A stretch of DNA of 64,000 nt, from positions 474,005-538,004 of the forward strand of contig NZ_LT985747.1 in the NCBI RefSeq assembly GCF_900289175.1, read 5' to 3'. Of this stretch, positions 60,605 to 64,000 are shown piece by piece (the stretch's first letter is position 1; each line of letters begins with the position of its first letter). The position numbers and the translations under genes are program-made. The DNA comes from Paenibacillus faecalis (GTDB lineage Bacteria > Bacillota > Bacilli > Paenibacillales > Paenibacillaceae). The notes beneath the pieces were generated by a model, which was not told where the DNA came from, searched no databases, and was given only the letters and a program-made list of their open reading frames with translations.

Positions 60605-61663
60605 ATGAGTAAAGTAAAAATTGGTGTGATTGGCTGCGGTTCCATTTCCGAATCTCATTTTCAAGCTTATCAAAACAATCCCAATGTACAGATCGTTGCT
60701 GTCTGTGATTTGAAAGAAGATAGAGCCCGTGAAAAGGCTGAAAAATACAACGCTTCCCATGTATACACTGATTATCGCGAGCTGTTGGCAAATACCGATA
60801 TCGATGCAGTCAGCGTTTGTACATGGAATAATAGCCACGCTGAAATCAGTATCGCCGCACTTCGTGCAGGGAAGAACGTTCTGTGTGAGAAGCCGCTTTG
60901 TAAAACGGTTGATGAAGCTCTTGCGGTTGAGCAAGCCGTACATGAAACGGGTAAAATCCTTCAAGTTGGATATGTTCGCCGCCATGCATCCAACATTTCC
61001 GTACTGAAAAAATTTATCGATGCAGGTGATCTCGGAGAGATTTATTTCGCCAAAGCCAGCTTGACCCGGCGTCTCGGCAATCCGGGTGGATGGTTCGCTG
61101 ATAAAGAACGTTCTGGCGGAGGACCGCTCATTGATATCGGTGTTCACGTTATTGACCTTTGCTGGTATCTAATGGGCAAGCCCAAGGTGAAGTCGGTGAG
61201 CGGGAATACGTACAGCAAGCTTGGAAACCGCTCCAACATCGAACATTATGACTTTTATAAAGCTGCAGATTATGACGCGTCTCTTAACACGGTTGAGGAT
61301 ATGGCAAATGCGCTTATTCGTTTTGAGAACGGGGCTTCTATTATGGTTGACGTCAGCTTCTCACTTCACGCCAAAAATGATTCCAGTTCAATCAACATCT
61401 ATGGAGACAAAGGCGGAGCTGAAATTGAACCGGTGTTGTCCATCATTACGGAACGCCATAATACGATGATCAATATCGCTCCTCAACTCACAACACCAGG
61501 CTTTGATTTCCAAGGAGCCTTTAATAATGAAATCAATCACTTTATCGACAGCTGTCTCGGTATTATCGAAACGAACAGCCCTGTAGATGACGGTGTAGAA
61601 ATGATTAAAATACTGAACGCTGTGTATAAGTCCGCCGCAGAAGGAACTGAAATCCACTTCTAG
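60605..61663 (+). CDS. Gfo/Idh/MocA-family NAD(P)-dependent oxidoreductase
   Basis: 352 residues. VKIGVIGCGSISESHFQAYQ is the nucleotide-binding start, 'GKNVLCEKPLCKTVDEALAV' carries the EKP lysine, and 'GGGPLIDIGVHVIDLCWYLM' has the active-site Asp and His. First of three genes forming a probable inositol- or keto-sugar-type catabolic operon with two isomerases. The substrate is unknown; the 61-bp gap to the next gene holds a ribosome binding site. Confidence 0.92.
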   Translation: MSKVKIGVIGCGSISESHFQAYQNNPNVQIVAVCDLKEDRAREKAEKYNASHVYTDYRELLANTDIDAVSVCTWNNSHAEISIAALRAGKNVLCEKPLCKTVDEALAVEQAVHETGKILQVGYVRRHASNISVLKKFIDAGDLGEIYFAKASLTRRLGNPGGWFADKERSGGGPLIDIGVHVIDLCWYLMGKPKVKSVSGNTYSKLGNRSNIEHYDFYKAADYDASLNTVEDMANALIRFENGASIMVDVSFSLHAKNDSSSINIYGDKGGAEIEPVLSIITERHNTMINIAPQLTTPGFDFQGAFNNEINHFIDSCLGIIETNSPVDDGVEMIKILNAVYKSAAEGTEIHF

Positions 61664-61723
61664 TCGACTTTTGATCACGAGGTAACTAACACTATTTCAA
61701 TGATTTAGGAGGCTATAGCAGCT

Positions 61724-62602
61724 ATGAAATTAAATAATAAAATCGGTGTTATTGTAGACAGTTTTGGAGTAGGCGTGATGGAAGGTCTTAAAAAAGCAAA
61801 AGAGGTTGGAGCCGACGGTGTTCAAATTTACGCGGTATCCGGTGAGATGGACCCTGCAGCCCTATCTCCGGCCAAGCGCAAAGAGCTTCGCAGCTACATT
61901 GACGGTTTAGGACTTGAAATTTCTGCGCTTTGCGGTGACTTGGCCGGGCACGGCTTTCAGGATGCTGAAGCCAATCCCGAAAAAATCGAAAAATCGAAGC
62001 GCATCCTGGATCTTGCCGTAGAGCTGGGCACTTCTGTCGTCACCACCCATATCGGCATCGTTCCCGACGACAAGAACAGTCGTATATACGACACCATGTA
62101 CCGTGCATGTGAGGAGCTCGGCGTATATGCCAAAAGCATGAACGCCTACTTCGCCATCGAGACCGGCCCGGAACCGGCTGCGCATTTAAAGAGCTTCCTG
62201 GATACGCTAAGTACGAACGGTGTTTCTGTCAACTTTGACCCTGCCAATATGGTGATGGTTACAGGTGACGATCCAGTTGAAGGCGTCAAGCTGTTAAAAG
62301 ATTATCTCGTGCATACTCATGTCAAGGACGGCAAACGTTTTCGTCCGGTTGACCCAAGAGACGTATACGGCTTCCTTGGATACGGCGAGATGGATCATGA
62401 GAAGATTGCGGAGATGGCTTCCTCAGGTGCCGCATTTGAAGAAGTTCCTCTAGGTGAAGGTAGTGTGGATTTCCCTGCATATTTTGCAGCACTTCAAGAA
62501 ATCGGGTATGCCGGCTATTTGACCATCGAAAGAGAAGTCGGCAGCAATCCAGAGCAAGACATCCGCAAAGCCGTTGAATTCATTAAATCTTATCGAAACT
62601 AA
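61724..62602 (+). CDS. Sugar phosphate isomerase/epimerase (xylose-isomerase-like TIM barrel)
   Basis: 292 residues. 'GADGVQIYAVSGEMDPAALS' at the N-terminus, 'SVVTTHIGIVPDDKNSRIYD' with metal-ligand residues, 'AIETGPEPAAHLKSFLDTLS', 'VNFDPANMVMVTGDDPVEGV' and 'VHTHVKDGKRFRPVDPRDVY' follow the AP_endonuc_2 fold with its Glu/Asp/His metal site. Paired with a second isomerase 33 bp downstream. The ribosome binding site AGGAGG precedes the ATG. Confidence 0.9.
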   Translation: MKLNNKIGVIVDSFGVGVMEGLKKAKEVGADGVQIYAVSGEMDPAALSPAKRKELRSYIDGLGLEISALCGDLAGHGFQDAEANPEKIEKSKRILDLAVELGTSVVTTHIGIVPDDKNSRIYDTMYRACEELGVYAKSMNAYFAIETGPEPAAHLKSFLDTLSTNGVSVNFDPANMVMVTGDDPVEGVKLLKDYLVHTHVKDGKRFRPVDPRDVYGFLGYGEMDHEKIAEMASSGAAFEEVPLGEGSVDFPAYFAALQEIGYAGYLTIEREVGSNPEQDIRKAVEFIKSYRN

Positions 62603-62635
62603 CAGGAATGTGAGAACGAAGGGAGCATACACATC

Positions 62636-63496
62636 ATGAAATTAGGGATTAGTTCTTATAGTTTATTTCAAGCAATGCATGCGAAAAAAATGAGCATCAT
62701 CGATGTTATCGACTGGGTAGCCGGGATCGGCGCCCAGCATATTGAAATCGTTCCGAAACTCGGATTCGACTTTGAGACAAACCCAGAGCTGGAAGAACAA
62801 ATTATAGAAAAGGCTAAATCTGCAGGCATCGATATTTCCAATTATGCGATTGGGGCTAATTTCATCACTGAAACGGAAGAGGAGTATGAAACAGAAATTG
62901 CTCGCGTTATGAGCGAAGTGGATCGGGCTCACCGCCTTGGGGCAAAACGGATGCGCCATGACGTTGCTTCCCGTCCAGATATATCCATTGCCAACTTCAA
63001 CAAGGATTTGGAGAAGGTCGCTCTTGCTTGCCGCCGGATTGCCGATCATGCAGAGCAGTACAACATTACAACAAGCGTAGAAAACCATGGCTTCTATGTT
63101 CAAGCCAGCGACCGGGTTCAAACGCTCATTCATGCTGTCGATCGCCCTAACTTCAAAACGACACTCGATGTCGGGAACTTCGTATGTGTAGACGAAGATC
63201 CGGTAGCTGCCGTGAAAAACAACTTGAAATACGCTTCGATGATACACATTAAAGATTTCTATATCCGTCCATCCTACCGTAATCCGGGTGAAGGCTGGTT
63301 CACCAGTGCAAGCGGCAACTACCTTCGCGGAGCAATCGCTGGACACGGCGATCTCGATATGTACGAGATCCTGCGCATCGTAAAACATTCCGGTTATGAT
63401 GGCTACCTGTCCATTGAATATGAAGGTATGGAAGAGTGCACGAAAGGTACCAAGATTGCTTTCGATAATGTAAAACGCATCTGGGACGAAGTGTAA
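62636..63496 (+). CDS. Sugar phosphate isomerase/epimerase (second, divergent copy)
   Basis: 286 residues of the same TIM-barrel fold but only distantly similar to the gene before it. 'NITTSVENHGFYVQASDRVQ', 'PNFKTTLDVGNFVCVDEDPV', 'YASMIHIKDFYIRPSYRNPG' and 'GYDGYLSIEYEGMEECTKG' mark the metal-binding strands. With the Gfo/Idh enzyme it probably interconverts keto-sugar intermediates. Last gene of the operon, followed by a terminator. Confidence 0.9.
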   Translation: MKLGISSYSLFQAMHAKKMSIIDVIDWVAGIGAQHIEIVPKLGFDFETNPELEEQIIEKAKSAGIDISNYAIGANFITETEEEYETEIARVMSEVDRAHRLGAKRMRHDVASRPDISIANFNKDLEKVALACRRIADHAEQYNITTSVENHGFYVQASDRVQTLIHAVDRPNFKTTLDVGNFVCVDEDPVAAVKNNLKYASMIHIKDFYIRPSYRNPGEGWFTSASGNYLRGAIAGHGDLDMYEILRIVKHSGYDGYLSIEYEGMEECTKGTKIAFDNVKRIWDEV

Positions 63497-63528
63497 TTTA
63501 ATCGTTATCCATATATGTTCCGTATCGC

Positions 63529-63606
63529 TCCCCTTAAGGCGGACAGCTGCAAGTACTCATCTGTTTCAGATGATGCCAAAGGCTGCTTAGCCGAAAGGGG
63601 ATTTTT
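63529..63606 (+). terminator. Terminator of the Gfo/Idh-isomerase operon
   Basis: CCCCTT (63530-63535) pairs with AAGGGG (63595-63600), with an inner GGC/GCC and AGC/GCT extension, followed by ATTTTTC. Confidence 0.65.
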
Positions 63607-63620
63607 CATTTTACCTGCAA

Positions 63621-63656
63621 AAAAAGCCCTTCCGATTATCGGAAAGGCTGCTTTTT
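63621..63656 (-). terminator. Terminator of the thioredoxin-fold gene
   Basis: On the minus strand GCCTTTCCGAT pairs with ATCGGAAGGGC and is followed by TTTTTTTGC. It can also act on the plus strand, where TTTTTC follows. Confidence 0.8.
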
Positions 63657-63666
63657 CAGATTCGTT

Positions 63667-64000
63667 TTACGATAACAGTTGCTTTAACGAGTTCTCATTT
63701 ATATTTTCGGTCATCACGGATTGAATGTTTCCGTCCGTCAGATAAACAACAGCTGGTACGTTTTCTACGCCCAGTTTAGCTGCAAGTCCAGGGGATTTAT
63801 AAACATCCACTTTCGTAACTCGAACTTCTGGGGAGTGGGTCTGTTCAAATTGTTCGATCAGGGGCAATAGTTCGCGGCATGCGGCATCAATAGCGTTCCA
63901 TAAATAAACAATCGAAGGCTGGCCATTATTCTGAATCTGGTTTTCATAAATTTCACATTCAGAAATGTATTTTTCCGCACCATACCCTCTGTCTCTTATA
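63667..64000 (-). CDS. Thioredoxin-fold protein with degenerate active site, N-terminus cut by window edge
   Basis: The open frame runs from the right edge to a stop at 63667. A strand 'QPSIVYLWNAIDAACRELLP' replaces the usual WCxxC with W and only the distal Cys. 'RVTKVDVYKSPGLAAKLGVE' and the cis-proline loop NVPAVVYLTDG are typical of thioredoxins. Without the first Cys it would not act as a classical dithiol reductase. Partial, so the true N-terminus is unknown. Confidence 0.7.
   Translation of the reverse strand, partial: IRDRGYGAEKYISECEIYENQIQNNGQPSIVYLWNAIDAACRELLPLIEQFEQTHSPEVRVTKVDVYKSPGLAAKLGVENVPAVVYLTDGNIQSVMTENINENSLKQLLS

Noticed and set aside
1..64000. CRISPR array, tRNA/rRNA genes or prophage
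   Set aside because: No regularly spaced repeats, no recognisable tRNA or rRNA sequence and no phage structural or integrase genes were seen.

Overview
The window reads as chromosomal DNA of a spore-forming, low-to-moderate GC Gram-positive bacterium. A Paenibacillus-like member of the Bacillales fits best. The evidence is a gerA-gerC-gerB type germination operon, LplB/LplC-type sugar ABC transporters beside a membrane-anchored AraC-family sensor regulator, lipobox-carrying binding proteins, consensus AGGAGG ribosome binding sites, Bacillus-type Fur, cre, TPP and cobalamin control elements, and a copper-amine-oxidase stalk domain on a secreted protein. I see no tRNA, rRNA, CRISPR array or prophage.

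Layout. 1-3.8 kb: yclNOPQ-type iron-siderophore ABC transporter (minus strand) behind a promoter with two Fur-box-like sites. 3.9-4.8 kb: TPP riboswitch and ykoF. 4.9-9.4 kb: nucleotidyltransferase, methyltransferase, chemotaxis receptor, Nudix hydrolase and small genes, with one frameshifted gene. 9.5-12.9 kb: amj (lipid II flippase), then a decayed set of genes (truncated sugar isomerase, frameshifted LD-carboxypeptidase, internally deleted Gfo/Idh dehydrogenase) and another Nudix gene. 13.0-14.5 kb: IS110-family insertion sequence with a candidate bridge-RNA region. 14.8-25.3 kb: amino-sugar catabolic locus (FAD oxidoreductase, ROK kinase, NanE, sugar ABC transporter, RpiR regulator, glycoside-hydrolase-like protein, divergent Gfo/Idh dehydrogenase). 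25.4-29.6 kb: germinant receptor operon.

29.8-45.7 kb: a complete ethanolamine-utilisation microcompartment locus, all on the minus strand: eutG, eutS-P-V-W, eutA-B-C-L, an extended BMC protein, eutE-M-T-D, an uncharacterised protein, eutN and eutH. Ethanolamine enters (EutH), is split by B12-dependent EutBC (reactivated by EutA, cofactor made by EutT), and acetaldehyde is handled by EutE, EutG and EutD inside a shell of EutS/M/L/N and the extended BMC protein. Control can be read from the sequence. EutV is an ANTAR antiterminator activated by EutW. Leaders before eutG, eutS and eutA each carry two hexaloop hairpins, the second overlapping a terminator. Upstream of eutG lies an adenosylcobalamin riboswitch followed by another dual hairpin ending in its own terminator, the architecture of the EutV-sequestering sRNAs EutX/Rli55.

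45.7-54.1 kb: a secreted Cu/Zn superoxide dismutase with a stalk domain, an alpha-L-fucosidase with its binding protein and two permeases (one apparently starting at CTG), and a large AraC sensor-regulator. 54.1-59.6 kb: mixed genes and fragments (Nudix/pgsA chimera, TIGR01777 epimerase, sigma factor, clpP, small zinc-ribbon protein, nucleotidyltransferase, pieces of an HD hydrolase and a histidine kinase, FMN-dependent oxidoreductase). 59.6-63.5 kb: AraC regulator divergent from a Gfo/Idh dehydrogenase and two sugar isomerases. The window ends inside a thioredoxin-fold gene.
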